Assembly (NCBI GenBank): GCA_023488905.1
Contig: JAMDCQ010000022.1
Span: forward strand, 32,356 to 86,194
Source of the DNA: Candidatus Bathyarchaeota archaeon
Lineage (GTDB): Archaea; Thermoproteota; Bathyarchaeia; Bathyarchaeales; Bathycorpusculaceae
Direction of reading: 5' to 3'
Length of the DNA stretch: 53,839 nucleotides
Shown here: in pieces, positions 39,673 through 47,760 of the stretch
How the letters are laid out: the number at the start of each line of letters is the position of its first letter
Position numbering within the stretch: the stretch's first letter is position 1
The notes under the pieces: generated by a model
Seen by the model: the letters and a program-made list of their open reading frames with translations, nothing else
What the model was told of the DNA's origin: nothing
Database searches by the model: none
Made by a program: the position numbers and the translations under genes

Positions 39673-41283
39673 TTAGAAGTCAAGTATCTTTTTGACTGCA
39701 TCGTTTTCGACTTCGTGCGCCAACGGGATACCTGTCACCTGCTGGGCAAGGTTGCTTAAACTCATCAAGTCGCCGCGGTTCAGCAAACTAAGGTTCCATT
39801 TGCGGTTACCCGCCATCAACTGCTTGAGACCCACGCCGACGCGATCCGTCAGGTACGTGTAAACCCCGACGCTTTCAAGCGGGATTTCGCTGTATCGTTT
39901 GCCGTATTTTGCTTTGAGTTCAGGTGCGGCTATGAAGAATTTGTCTGGGCTAGCGCCGAACTTGTCCACGAAGCTCTTGGGCAGTTTGCCTTCAGCTGCA
40001 AGCTGTTTGAAGTAGCTGGCTTTCATGGCTGCAGTAATCGGTGAGCGTCCCATCAAAACCGCTTTAACAAGGGGGCCTTGTCCGAAGTTGCTCATTGCGA
40101 TAGTTTTGAATATGCTGGTTTCCTCTATGAAGCCACCTGCCATAACCAAGTCAGGTACGTATTTGCCTTTGGCTTTGAGTATCTGTGCGCATTGTAGCAC
40201 GAGTGTTTGGAGGTAGAGGGTTGGGATGCTCATTTCGTCCATCATGGGAACTGGGCTCATACCTGTTCCGCCGCCTGCACCGTCAAAGCTGAGAGCATCG
40301 ATTTTAGCTTCAGAAGCCCATTTCATGGTGTAAGCAACTGCGCTGGGTCGGTATGCACCTGTTTTGAGGAACACTTTTTTTGCGCCCTGTTTGCGCAGCC
40401 AGTCTATGTCTTCTAGGAAGCTTTGTTCTTTGGGTATGCCGACTCTGCTGTGGCGTTCAAATGTGTTGAAGACGCCGTCTTTGAAGGCTTGCTGCACTAC
40501 GGGGTCTTCGGGGTCTGGGATGACGATGTAGCCGCGTTTTTTGAGTAGGATGGCTTTTTCGAGGTTTTTGAGGCGTACTTCGCCGCCGATGGCTTTGGCT
40601 CCTTGGCCCCATTTGCGTTCGATGATGTTGACTTCGAGTTTAGAGAGAGCGTAGGAGTCTATGCCTAAGCGTTGGTCTTCAACGTTGGTTTGGATGATGA
40701 CGTCGCCGTATTTTCCGTCCCAGAATTTGCGGAAGGAATCTACTCGGCGTTTGAGTTCTGGGGAGTGGGTGACTTTGCCGCCTGACAGTTCGGACTGGAC
40801 GTCCATGCCCGCGATGTTTTCGCCGATGGTTACTGACACGCCTGAGAGAGCCGCACCGATTGCTAAGGCATCCCAATTTGCACGTGCGACCTCGGTGGAT
40901 CCGAAAGCGCCTGTAAGTATAGGCAGTTTTAGGGGCATGCCGCCTACGACGACTTCTGTGTTGGCGTTTGGGAAAATAGCTGCTTCAGAAGTTTCTGCTA
41001 CACCCTGCGCATCGAAGAGCCCTGCTTGTATGCTGAAATGTGACCAGTCTAGGCCGAAGTTTTTGAGGGCTCCGGCGGTGCTGGTTCCGAATTGGGCTGG
41101 TTCGGGGTAGAGGGCTTCTCTTCCTCTGAAGGCTGAGAGGCTGATTTCGCATAGAACAGGGCAGTCGCGTATGCAGATGGGGCACATGCCGCTTATTGTG
41201 CTTGTGTCTTTTACTCTGGTGTTGGTTCCAACGGTTGATTTGCCGTTGAGGTATGAACTGTTTTTGTGTACTCGCTCGCTCAT
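39673..41283 (-). CDS. Archaeal-type glutamate synthase, FMN domain protein
   Basis: 536 residues. N-terminal Cys-rich segment CPICIRDCPVLCEISLSAFRG, then the GltS FMN-binding barrel: LPILTGAFGSTEVARANWDALAIGAALSG, GQGAKAIGGEVR, DALSFDGAGGGTGMSPVPMMDEMSIPTLYLQTLV, VMAGGFIEETSIFKTIAMSNFGQGP. This is the stand-alone glutamate-synthase domain 2 family common in archaea. It may make glutamate with ferredoxin or act on a related amide-transfer. No glutaminase domain. Tandem TTCGTATA-type words sit upstream. Confidence 0.9.
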   Translation of the reverse strand: MSERVHKNSSYLNGKSTVGTNTRVKDTSTISGMCPICIRDCPVLCEISLSAFRGREALYPEPAQFGTSTAGALKNFGLDWSHFSIQAGLFDAQGVAETSEAAIFPNANTEVVVGGMPLKLPILTGAFGSTEVARANWDALAIGAALSGVSVTIGENIAGMDVQSELSGGKVTHSPELKRRVDSFRKFWDGKYGDVIIQTNVEDQRLGIDSYALSKLEVNIIERKWGQGAKAIGGEVRLKNLEKAILLKKRGYIVIPDPEDPVVQQAFKDGVFNTFERHSRVGIPKEQSFLEDIDWLRKQGAKKVFLKTGAYRPSAVAYTMKWASEAKIDALSFDGAGGGTGMSPVPMMDEMSIPTLYLQTLVLQCAQILKAKGKYVPDLVMAGGFIEETSIFKTIAMSNFGQGPLVKAVLMGRSPITAAMKASYFKQLAAEGKLPKSFVDKFGASPDKFFIAAPELKAKYGKRYSEIPLESVGVYTYLTDRVGVGLKQLMAGNRKWNLSLLNRGDLMSLSNLAQQVTGIPLAHEVENDAVKKILDF

Positions 41284-41363
41284 TTGTTCAATTCTCCAAG
41301 TTACCTCAAGTTAATTTGGAGGCTAGTGCGTTCGTACAGTATTTAATCCTATTCAATATCATA

Positions 41364-41390
41364 TATACGAAAAAAATAGTGATTATACGA
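41364..41390. promoter_or_regulatory. Phased direct repeat upstream of the glutamate synthase gene
   Basis: TATACGA occurs at 41364-41370 and 41384-41390, 20 bases (two helical turns) apart, upstream of the likely TATA box (minus-strand ATTAAATAC near 41340) of the leftward glutamate synthase gene. A single regulator dimer could bind both. Confidence 0.4.
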
Positions 41391-41466
41391 AATAAATGAA
41401 ACAACCGTTCAACACTAGACGTACCATACTAAACAAAAACAAAGAGTAAAAAGCGTGAACATCTGT

Positions 41467-41802
41467 CTAAAATTTCGCTAAGGATTCCTCAAAACTCTGC
41501 CCCCGTAAACACTTCGGGCAAACACAACTAAACGGCAGAAACTTGGTCGTACAGACCTCTATGTAGCTGCATTCTTTGCAGCCAAAGCTTTTCCCACACT
41601 TGATACACGTCTGCTGAAAAACCACTTCATCCCCCAAAATCACGCCGACAGTCTCGATAACCTTCTCTATATTGTTGTAGCTCTTAATCGAAAACAAACC
41701 CGCGTTACGGTCATAATCTAAGCCCAAATGGAGGAGATTAACGAATTTTTCTTTCTCCAACCGCGGAAGCTTAAACCCCCTGCTATTCAAAACAATCGTC
41801 AT
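41467..41802 (-). CDS. Zinc-ribbon hypothetical protein beside the RFC genes
   Basis: 111 residues. N-terminal ~55 residues are alpha/beta (KFVNLLHLGLDYDRNAGLFSIKSYNN). C-terminal part carries six Cys as CIKCGKSFGCKECSYIEVC and CVCPKC, giving one or two zinc sites. It is the last gene of the leftward RFC operon, 4 bases after rfcL. No known family recognised; a replication-linked role is inferred from position. Confidence 0.7.
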   Translation of the reverse strand: MTIVLNSRGFKLPRLEKEKFVNLLHLGLDYDRNAGLFSIKSYNNIEKVIETVGVILGDEVVFQQTCIKCGKSFGCKECSYIEVCTTKFLPFSCVCPKCLRGQSFEESLAKF

Positions 41803-41806
41803 ACCA

Positions 41807-43048
41807 CTAGAACCTGCCCATTTTTACTAGAAAATCTACTTCTTCAGGCGTAAACTTGAACCAAGCCGCCAGTGGGCTTTTGGGTTTCTTCTGCAGAATC
41901 AACCGAATGTATGGTACATATTGTTCTCTGGCTATTTGATGGCTGACGTGGCATTGTGCTCCGATTTTGTCGCAGATGGCGTCCAGCATGGTGCGTTTGC
42001 CCTTAGTCCAGAACAGGGTCATTATGCGAATCGGCGGCGTGATAAAAGTGAAGGGCTTGTAGGATGCGGGGTTAACGGCAGAGGCTTCGGCTAGGGCGTT
42101 GAAGAAGTATTTGAGTAGATGCCAGTTTTCTGTGCCGATTCTTCCGCGGAACACATCGGCTTTGGAGACGTGGTCGAAGGCTTTGGCGAGTTCTGTGGCG
42201 TCGAGGTAGCGTTTAGGCAGGTTGTCGGCGACGGAGAGCAAGAAGTCATCGTAGTCCACGCTTGAGTAACTAAGCAACCTTGAAGTGTCCGCGATTGACT
42301 GCGCAGAGAAGAAGCCTCTTAACGTGTCGTCCATGCTGATATCTTTGTTGCGGCTGCTCAGCATCATTGTGTCTTGCAGGGTTAAGCTGTGGTTTTCCTC
42401 GCTAAGACTCTGCAGGTCATTTATCGCTGAGCGTACGTCACCTCTGCTGTTCTGGGCTATGCGTTCGAGTGCCTCAAACTCAGCTTTCACATGCTCAAGC
42501 ACGCAGATTTTCTGCAGCAACGCAATGATAAGTGGGATGCGAACCTGATGAAAACGCACAAGCAAGCACACTTTTTTAAGCGGACGCAGCTTCTCGATGT
42601 CAGGGTCGTTGGCCGCCATAATCACGGGTACAAGCGACTCTTCCACAATTTTTAAGATCGCGTTAACGCCGCCTCTGTCCTCGTTACCTGCAATGCCGTC
42701 TACTTCGTCAAGGAACAGCACGTTACCGCCCGTTTTCGCTGCACCTGAAAAGTTGTCCAGTGAAGTGTAAGATGTGGCGGGTTTGGCGACGGCGTTTATG
42801 GCTTTTTCTGAGCGGGTGTCACTGGCGTTCATTTCGATAACGCTGAAATTGAATTCCCTTGCAGTAGCCATGACCAAGGTGGTTTTGCCGACGCCAGGCG
42901 GACCATAGAGCAGCACCGCTTTTCTGGTGTGCTTCTTGTTTTTTAGCCACTCCAAAAACAGAGCTTTAGCTTCGTCGTTGCCAGTTACGTCTTCAATTTT
43001 TTTGGGTCGATACTTCTCAACCCAAAGCAGGTTACTTTGCTTCTGCAT
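41807..43048 (-). CDS. rfcL: Replication factor C large subunit
   Basis: 413 residues. WVEKYRPKKIEDVTGNDEAK start, Walker A GPPGVGKTT, Walker B LFLDEVDG, NSRGDVRSAINDLQ sensor-2 region. The C-terminal collar domain is followed by a short tail without an obvious PIP box. It loads the PCNA clamp together with RfcS. The start overlaps the end of rfcS by 17 bases: translational coupling. Confidence 0.96.
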   Translation of the reverse strand: MQKQSNLLWVEKYRPKKIEDVTGNDEAKALFLEWLKNKKHTRKAVLLYGPPGVGKTTLVMATAREFNFSVIEMNASDTRSEKAINAVAKPATSYTSLDNFSGAAKTGGNVLFLDEVDGIAGNEDRGGVNAILKIVEESLVPVIMAANDPDIEKLRPLKKVCLLVRFHQVRIPLIIALLQKICVLEHVKAEFEALERIAQNSRGDVRSAINDLQSLSEENHSLTLQDTMMLSSRNKDISMDDTLRGFFSAQSIADTSRLLSYSSVDYDDFLLSVADNLPKRYLDATELAKAFDHVSKADVFRGRIGTENWHLLKYFFNALAEASAVNPASYKPFTFITPPIRIMTLFWTKGKRTMLDAICDKIGAQCHVSHQIAREQYVPYIRLILQKKPKSPLAAWFKFTPEEVDFLVKMGRF

Positions 43049-44045
43049 AATTTTCCTCTATACCTTTCCCAAACTTGGCAAACTGGGCGAGGAGCGCGCT
43101 GAGTTGAATGTCGCTGTTTGCGCCTTCGGTTAAGCGGAAGTCGTATTCGCCGATTACGCCCGACAGTTCGGCTTTCTGAGTGGGGGTTAAATCCGACATT
43201 TTGAAGATTTCGCGCTGTATTTGTCGGATGATTTCTGTGCCTGAGAAGCCGAAGGAACCCATGATGTCGTACATGGTTTTGCGTGCTTCCATAAAATCGC
43301 CGTAGAGGGCTTTGCGAATCATCTTCTGCACCAGCATCGGGCTGGCTTCGCCTATGACTAACGCCACTGTCTTCTCGTCGATGACGCCTTCCTTGTATGC
43401 CGAGGCAGTTTGCAGCGAGTTTATGGCGTGTCTTAGGTCGCCTTCGGAGAAATCCACGATTCGCTCTGCGGCTTCAGGAACCAGCGTGTAGCCTTCATTT
43501 TTGGCGATGCATATGAGATGGTCTTTCATGGCTTGTTTTTCTACGCGGCTGAAGCGGAATATGGCGCATCGGCTTTGGATGGGTTCGATGATTTTGCTTG
43601 ATTGATTGCAGATGAGGATGAAGCGGCTGGTGCGGCTGCCGACTTCCATGATGCGGCGCAGGGCGGTTTGGGCTGGGCCTGTCATTTGGTCGCATTCGTC
43701 GAGGATGATGAGTGCGAAGGGAATGTCTCCGCCAAAGCCTGTGCGGCTGTAGCGGCTGAAGTCTTTGATGCGGTCTCGGACGGTATCGATGCCGCGTTCA
43801 TCTGAGGCATTGAGCTCCAGCGTGAAGCTTTTCCAGTTTGCCCCGTATAATGTGTGGGCGATGGCGAGTGCAAGGGTGGTTTTTCCTGTGCCTGGAACGC
43901 CTGCGAACATGAGGTGCGGCATGGTTTTGGGGTTTCTCATGAACGCTTTGAGGCTTTCGACTATGTCTTTTAAGCCGACGACTTCGTCGAGGGTTTTGGG
44001 TCGGTACTTTTCAACCCACATAAGTGCTTCTTCTGATGCTGCCAT
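43032..44045 (-). CDS. rfcS: Replication factor C small subunit
   Basis: About 337 residues from the internal ATG at 44045 (MAASEEALMWVEKYRPKTLDEVVG); a longer start at 44090 adds a non-conserved stretch. Walker A GVPGTGKTT, Walker B ILDECDQM, the SRC motif in IIEPIQSRCAIFRF, sensor 2 EGDLRHAINSLQ. AAA+ clamp-loader subunit; the heteropentamer has four RfcS and one RfcL. First gene of a three-gene leftward operon. Confidence 0.96.
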   Translation of the reverse strand: MAASEEALMWVEKYRPKTLDEVVGLKDIVESLKAFMRNPKTMPHLMFAGVPGTGKTTLALAIAHTLYGANWKSFTLELNASDERGIDTVRDRIKDFSRYSRTGFGGDIPFALIILDECDQMTGPAQTALRRIMEVGSRTSRFILICNQSSKIIEPIQSRCAIFRFSRVEKQAMKDHLICIAKNEGYTLVPEAAERIVDFSEGDLRHAINSLQTASAYKEGVIDEKTVALVIGEASPMLVQKMIRKALYGDFMEARKTMYDIMGSFGFSGTEIIRQIQREIFKMSDLTPTQKAELSGVIGEYDFRLTEGANSDIQLSALLAQFAKFGKGIEENYAEAK

Positions 44046-44132
44046 AAACTGAAACCTTCCACGGTGAAATACTAACATAACCTTTGGCATAATTAATTTA
44101 ACTTTTCTCTAAAATCTCAGCTAAACCTGTCT

Positions 44133-44257
44133 TTTCTATAGTTGTTGTTGCAGGGAATTGCCTATACACAACAACTACCAGCAGGCTGTGCAAAAGATTG
44201 CTTTTTGCCTTAGGCGTTTGGTGTGGGTTGTTGGCTGGTTGTGGAGGCCGCCACAAG
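44133..44257 (-). repeat. 125-nt dispersed element, copy C
   Basis: Opposite orientation to copy A and the same length. Right-end hairpin arms TAGTTGTTGT (44139-44148) and ACAACAACTA (44168-44177); left-end hairpin TTGTGG/CCACAA at 44239-44256. The left stem is identical to that of copy A while its loop differs, as expected if stem pairing is preserved. It sits between rfcS and the MetG-beta gene region. Confidence 0.7.
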
Positions 44258-44553
44258 TTGCTGACTAACCAGTGCAAGCGTGAAGTAGCGCAGAATAAGG
44301 CAATCGGTAAATTTGGATAAGATATGTATAGTGTTATACTGTCAAGGTTATATGCAGGTCTAATAGGCGTGAATAACCAAACGAGGCAAGAAGAAATGCG
44401 ATGCGCTGCCGGCTCAATCAAAAAGTTACGGATGGAAAGCAAAGTGGAATGGGACGGCGCTAAAGAGATACGCAAAGGAAGAGACGCTACAGTTAGCCCT
44501 CGACTACTATAGTAATAAGATGGTTCTGTAAAAATAGAATAAAACTCTAAAGT
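44258..44553. other. Gene-free stretch after repeat copy C
   Basis: About 300 bases. A 62-codon rightward ORF (44324-44512) is not supported by composition or family resemblance. The stretch holds GTATA/TATAC (44326-44339), a small palindrome, and AT-rich promoter-like words. Nothing more can be supported. Confidence 0.4.
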
Positions 44554-44904
44554 CTATCCTATTTTACTGCCTTCCACAATATCCTTCTCAGGCTGCAGCA
44601 CCGACACGTTGCCCGCCTCGTCTTCAGCCGCCAAAATCATAGCCTGAGACTCAAGCCCCGCGATCATGCGACGCTGTAGGTTGAGAAGGAAGACGCATTT
44701 TTTGCCCGCTAACTCTTCGGGCTTGTAGTATTTGAGGAGTCCAGCGATGCATTGGCGTTTTTCTGCTCCGAAGTCCACTGTGATTTTGATGAGTTTCTTG
44801 GATTCAGCAACCGCCGTTGCTTCGATGATTTTTCCGACTCTTAGGTCGAGTTTTGTGAAGTAGTCAAAGGTTATTTCTTCTGTGGGCTTAGCTTCTTCTG
44901 CCAT
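44554..44904 (-). CDS. Stand-alone tRNA-binding protein (MetG beta-like)
   Basis: 116 residues, an OB-fold tRNA-binding domain: ITFDYFTKLDLRVGKIIEATAVAESKKLIKITVDFG, CIAGLLKYYKPEELAGKKCVFLLNL, and SQAMILAAED. It matches the C-terminal MetG/Arc1p/EMAP domain as a free subunit. In archaea this protein aids methionyl-tRNA synthetase. Operon candidate with EndoV and translin upstream (leftward). Confidence 0.92.
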   Translation of the reverse strand: MAEEAKPTEEITFDYFTKLDLRVGKIIEATAVAESKKLIKITVDFGAEKRQCIAGLLKYYKPEELAGKKCVFLLNLQRRMIAGLESQAMILAAEDEAGNVSVLQPEKDIVEGSKIG

Positions 44905-44946
44905 GCTCTTTCACGCTTAAGCGTAGGTATTTGCCTTTGTGGATAT

Positions 44947-45609
44947 TTACTTTGCCTTTCCCACAAGGGTGAGGCGGGTTTTGGTTGCCAGCTTGTGTGC
45001 TTCTAGTAGCGGTTGGGGGATTCGGCTTTTGGAGCAGTGCCGCACGATTGCCACAGCAGTTTCGAGGCTGACCATGTGACCGACGCTCACGTAAACGGGT
45101 TTAGCGCCTGCTTTCGTCGTTACGGCTTCGCCTATGACCTCGCCCTTATCCATCAGCAAGGTTCTGCCGTCAACTTCGGTGGGTTTCCCGGTTAGCCTGC
45201 TCTTAGCAGCTCCAATCGTCGGTTTCCCCAAAGCGAGACCGAGGTGGCTGGCGAACCCGCAACGGAACGGATGCGCCCACCCCTGAGCATCAACCAGCCA
45301 AACATCAGGCTGCCGCTTCAACCGCTTTATAGCTGAGATGGCAGGCGGGATTTCCCTAAAAGACAGCAACGTGGGCACATAAGGCATATTCACGGGGCAA
45401 GTGGCAACTGCTGCTTCCAAAAGTTCAAGACTGCCATAATCCAGAACCACTACTGCCCCAACGCCCAAGTCGCCGACGTAGGAAACATCCACGCCGCCCA
45501 CCGTCCGAATCGGGCTAGGCAAACGGTCCTCATGGATAACGCGCTTGGAGAGGCAGAGTTGGGTGTAGTGGGCTTTTTTTACCGAAAAATTGGGGGGTAG
45601 CTTGGGCAA
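44947..45609 (-). CDS. nfi: Endonuclease V
   Basis: 220 residues from TTG 45609, just one base after the translin stop; a longer start at 45705 overlaps translin. VGGVDVSYVGD with catalytic Asp, PYVPTLLSFREIPP with the mobile-loop Tyr, and VDAQGWAHPFRCGFASHLGLALGKPTIGAAKS with the Asp and HP motif, fit endonuclease V. It cleaves DNA (or RNA) at inosine sites. Typical length. Coupled to translin. Confidence 0.92.
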   Translation of the reverse strand: MPKLPPNFSVKKAHYTQLCLSKRVIHEDRLPSPIRTVGGVDVSYVGDLGVGAVVVLDYGSLELLEAAVATCPVNMPYVPTLLSFREIPPAISAIKRLKRQPDVWLVDAQGWAHPFRCGFASHLGLALGKPTIGAAKSRLTGKPTEVDGRTLLMDKGEVIGEAVTTKAGAKPVYVSVGHMVSLETAVAIVRHCSKSRIPQPLLEAHKLATKTRLTLVGKAK

Positions 45610-45610
45610 G

Positions 45611-46285
45611 TTACTTTTTACCCTTCGCCCGCTTCGGGGTCTTTTTGGGTTGTTTGGGTTGGAGTTTGTCAAGTTTGTCTTCGAGGGCTTTGCGGCGCAC
45701 TTCAAGCGTTATGTCGCCTCGGGTGGATTCGATGATGCGCCTTGCAATGTCGGATTTGTGCCGCAGCCCCGACACCAGCATGTAGGCTTCGTCCAGCGCC
45801 AAAAGTTGAATAAAGATTTCATCCATGATTTCAAGGCACCGTTCGCCCTTTTCAACTTCGCCTGCACGCAGAAAGTCCAGCGCAAGCCGCCTATACTCGC
45901 CGATTACGTCAGCTAAACCCAAAATATAATCCACTGAAGGCACGTTGATTTCTTTGGGAGTAACAAAGCGGCCTTCTTTAACCAATGTTAAGAGGATGTA
46001 GGCTTCCGAGTATTCCTGTAGTGCGGCGCTGAACATGCCGCCGTAGACGATTTCGGGGCACTCCTCCGCCAAGTTGAGCAGGTTGGTGATGATTTCTTTG
46101 GCGTTCTGCAACATTTTAGCGGAGTCTTCGAGGCGTTTTTGGTGGAGCAGAAGGATGGATTGCTTGGAGAGGCTTGTGGCTTTGCGCATGCTTTCGTGGG
46201 TTTCTTCGCGGATTTTGCTTTTTGCCATTAAATCGTTTTTTACTTGTTGTATGACGGTTTCTAGAGAAGACAAACTTTGCACCAA
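45611..46285 (-). CDS. Translin-family nucleic-acid-binding protein (archaeal C3PO-like)
   Basis: 224 residues, helical: MRKATSLSKQSILLLHQKRLEDSAKMLQNAKEIITNLL, EEGRFVTPKEINVPSVDYILGLADVIGEYRRLALDFLRAGEVEKGERCLEIMDEIF. These match the translin fold of archaeal C3PO-like ribonucleases. A basic tail (KPKQPKKTPKRAKGKK type) ends the protein. It binds or cleaves RNA. One base separates its stop from the EndoV start: co-translated. Confidence 0.9.
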   Translation of the reverse strand: MVQSLSSLETVIQQVKNDLMAKSKIREETHESMRKATSLSKQSILLLHQKRLEDSAKMLQNAKEIITNLLNLAEECPEIVYGGMFSAALQEYSEAYILLTLVKEGRFVTPKEINVPSVDYILGLADVIGEYRRLALDFLRAGEVEKGERCLEIMDEIFIQLLALDEAYMLVSGLRHKSDIARRIIESTRGDITLEVRRKALEDKLDKLQPKQPKKTPKRAKGKK

Positions 46286-46328
46286 AATAGAATAGTAAGG
46301 CTGGTTTATTTCAATTTCTTAGGGCGGC

Positions 46329-46520
46329 TTAGGAAGTCTGCCATTTCTCGACTAAGATTTTGTTGTCGCCTAAGGTGAAGCTGACTTTGACGAATATGGT
46401 GTCGGAGCCTTTGAAGGGAAACATGCTGTCTTCCGCTAAGTCTTTGGGCAGATAGACTAAGTATTTGCCGTCTTTTCGTCGGAAGAGTCTCCCTTTACCT
46501 TCACTTACCATTCTTGACAC
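46329..46520 (-). CDS. Small basic hypothetical protein
   Basis: 63 residues: GRLFRRKDGKYLVYLPKDLAEDSMFPFKGSDTIFVKVSF, beta-rich and basic, AbrB-like in flavour but not a clear family match. No neighbour shares an operon with it (about 40 bases before the translin gene start, same direction). Function unknown. Confidence 0.65.
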   Translation of the reverse strand: MSRMVSEGKGRLFRRKDGKYLVYLPKDLAEDSMFPFKGSDTIFVKVSFTLGDNKILVEKWQTS

Positions 46521-46592
46521 CGCATACTTGGTTGGTTATTAGAAATATTTAGGGCTGAAATTAAGTATTTAAATTTATCCAGACTCGCCTGC

Positions 46593-47555
46593 TCAGTTGG
46601 CGCCTACTTTGATAGGATTCTTTAGTCGGCTAAGCAGCACCACACGGCTCTCAGGCGCCTCATCAATAACCATGTACCCAGATGCCTCAGCCAATTTCTC
46701 AGCGAACGCCCTAACCTCGCCATGCATCGGCATGCGGTCAAAACCCAACCGCAAACCTGAGAAGCCAATATGCATGTAGGCTTTAGCTTCGATGTAGGTG
46801 GGTTGAGCTTTCTCGATGAGTTTAGCGTATCCCTCTACTTCGTCCATGTTGTGGTCTTTTACCATGGTCATGCGTGTAACGGTGGGGCAGCGGAAACTCT
46901 TGAGCAACTCTAAGGTTTCGTTGAGGTTTTTCCATGCTTTGGGGAATTGGGGTCGGCAAACCTTGTTGTAGACTTCCTCGTTTGGGGCGCAGAGTGAAAC
47001 GTAGAGTTGGGTGGGTTCCTGGCTGAGTTTGGAAAGTTTAGAGGGTAAGTTGCCGTTGGTGACAAGAAACGTGGTTAAGCCCTTCTGGTGGAAGAGGCTA
47101 ATTAAGTCGCCGAGAGGCTCATAGAGGGTTGGTTCACCTGTGAGGCTGATGGCAACCTGTTTTGGTCGCAGCGCTTCTTGGAATTTGCGCCAATCCGTCT
47201 TCTCATTGCCCTTATACCCCGAAATTATCCGTTCCTGCGCCTTAAAGCAACCCTCCACGATCTGTTCAGGCGTGTCTTTGTTGGGGTTACGCATCTCATC
47301 CCAAGAGACCTGCATGTCGCCGCTCTGCGCGCGCCAACAGAACAGGCACTGCTGCGTACAATAATAAAGCGAGGGCGTCATTTGGATGCAGCGGTGCGAT
47401 TGGATGCCGTAGAATTTCTGTTTGTAGCAGACTCGGTTGTTGACTATGGATTCGTAGAGCCACTTGCACCTTTTCACGGCTGAGTGCGCCCCGATTAGGT
47501 GGTACTTTTGCTTCTTTAGGGAAGCTAAAAGCGGTGAGGTAGGGTTTTCTTGCAA
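46593..47555 (-). CDS. taw1: 4-demethylwyosine synthase (TYW1/Taw1)
   Basis: 320 residues from TTG 47555. Two Fe-S clusters are visible: the radical SAM set Cys66, Cys70, Cys73 (CTQQCLFCWR) and the second set Cys30, Cys43, Cys56, all offset as in archaeal Taw1. SLTGEPTLY is the SAM-binding strand; RMTMVKDHN and EAKAYMHIGFS complete the family pattern. It condenses N1-methylguanosine-37 of tRNA-Phe with pyruvate. The Trm5-like gene at 50540 could supply the methylated substrate. Confidence 0.95.
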   Translation of the reverse strand: MQENPTSPLLASLKKQKYHLIGAHSAVKRCKWLYESIVNNRVCYKQKFYGIQSHRCIQMTPSLYYCTQQCLFCWRAQSGDMQVSWDEMRNPNKDTPEQIVEGCFKAQERIISGYKGNEKTDWRKFQEALRPKQVAISLTGEPTLYEPLGDLISLFHQKGLTTFLVTNGNLPSKLSKLSQEPTQLYVSLCAPNEEVYNKVCRPQFPKAWKNLNETLELLKSFRCPTVTRMTMVKDHNMDEVEGYAKLIEKAQPTYIEAKAYMHIGFSGLRLGFDRMPMHGEVRAFAEKLAEASGYMVIDEAPESRVVLLSRLKNPIKVGAN

Positions 47556-47760
47556 GGGTTCTACACCAAATTTCTCTTCTAAGTATGAACTGGAGACTTT
47601 TAAAAATCCCTATCCCCAAAGCTTCTTTCAAAGCTGATTCGGCGAGGAAGCAGTTCTGTTGATTTCAAAGATTCTGTTTTCAGATTTTGGGCAAAGTTAA
47701 AATGACGCCTAAATCTTACTTGAGCATACTCTAACGGGTTCAATTCGGAGGGCTAAGAGT

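Noticed and set aside
10288-44257. Reading the 125-nt elements as a CRISPR-like or integron repeat
   Set aside because: Copies are 15-19 kb apart in different orientations, without spacers or an integrase; a dispersed element or RNA is simpler.
44324-44512. Rightward 62-codon ORF after repeat copy C
   Set aside because: No family pattern, no good ribosome site; reading frame lies in a region otherwise marked by AT-rich words and a small palindrome.
45607-45705. Longer N-terminus for endonuclease V starting at 45705
   Set aside because: The added residues are read from the coding region of translin in another frame; TTG 45609 lies just after the translin stop and fits the family length.
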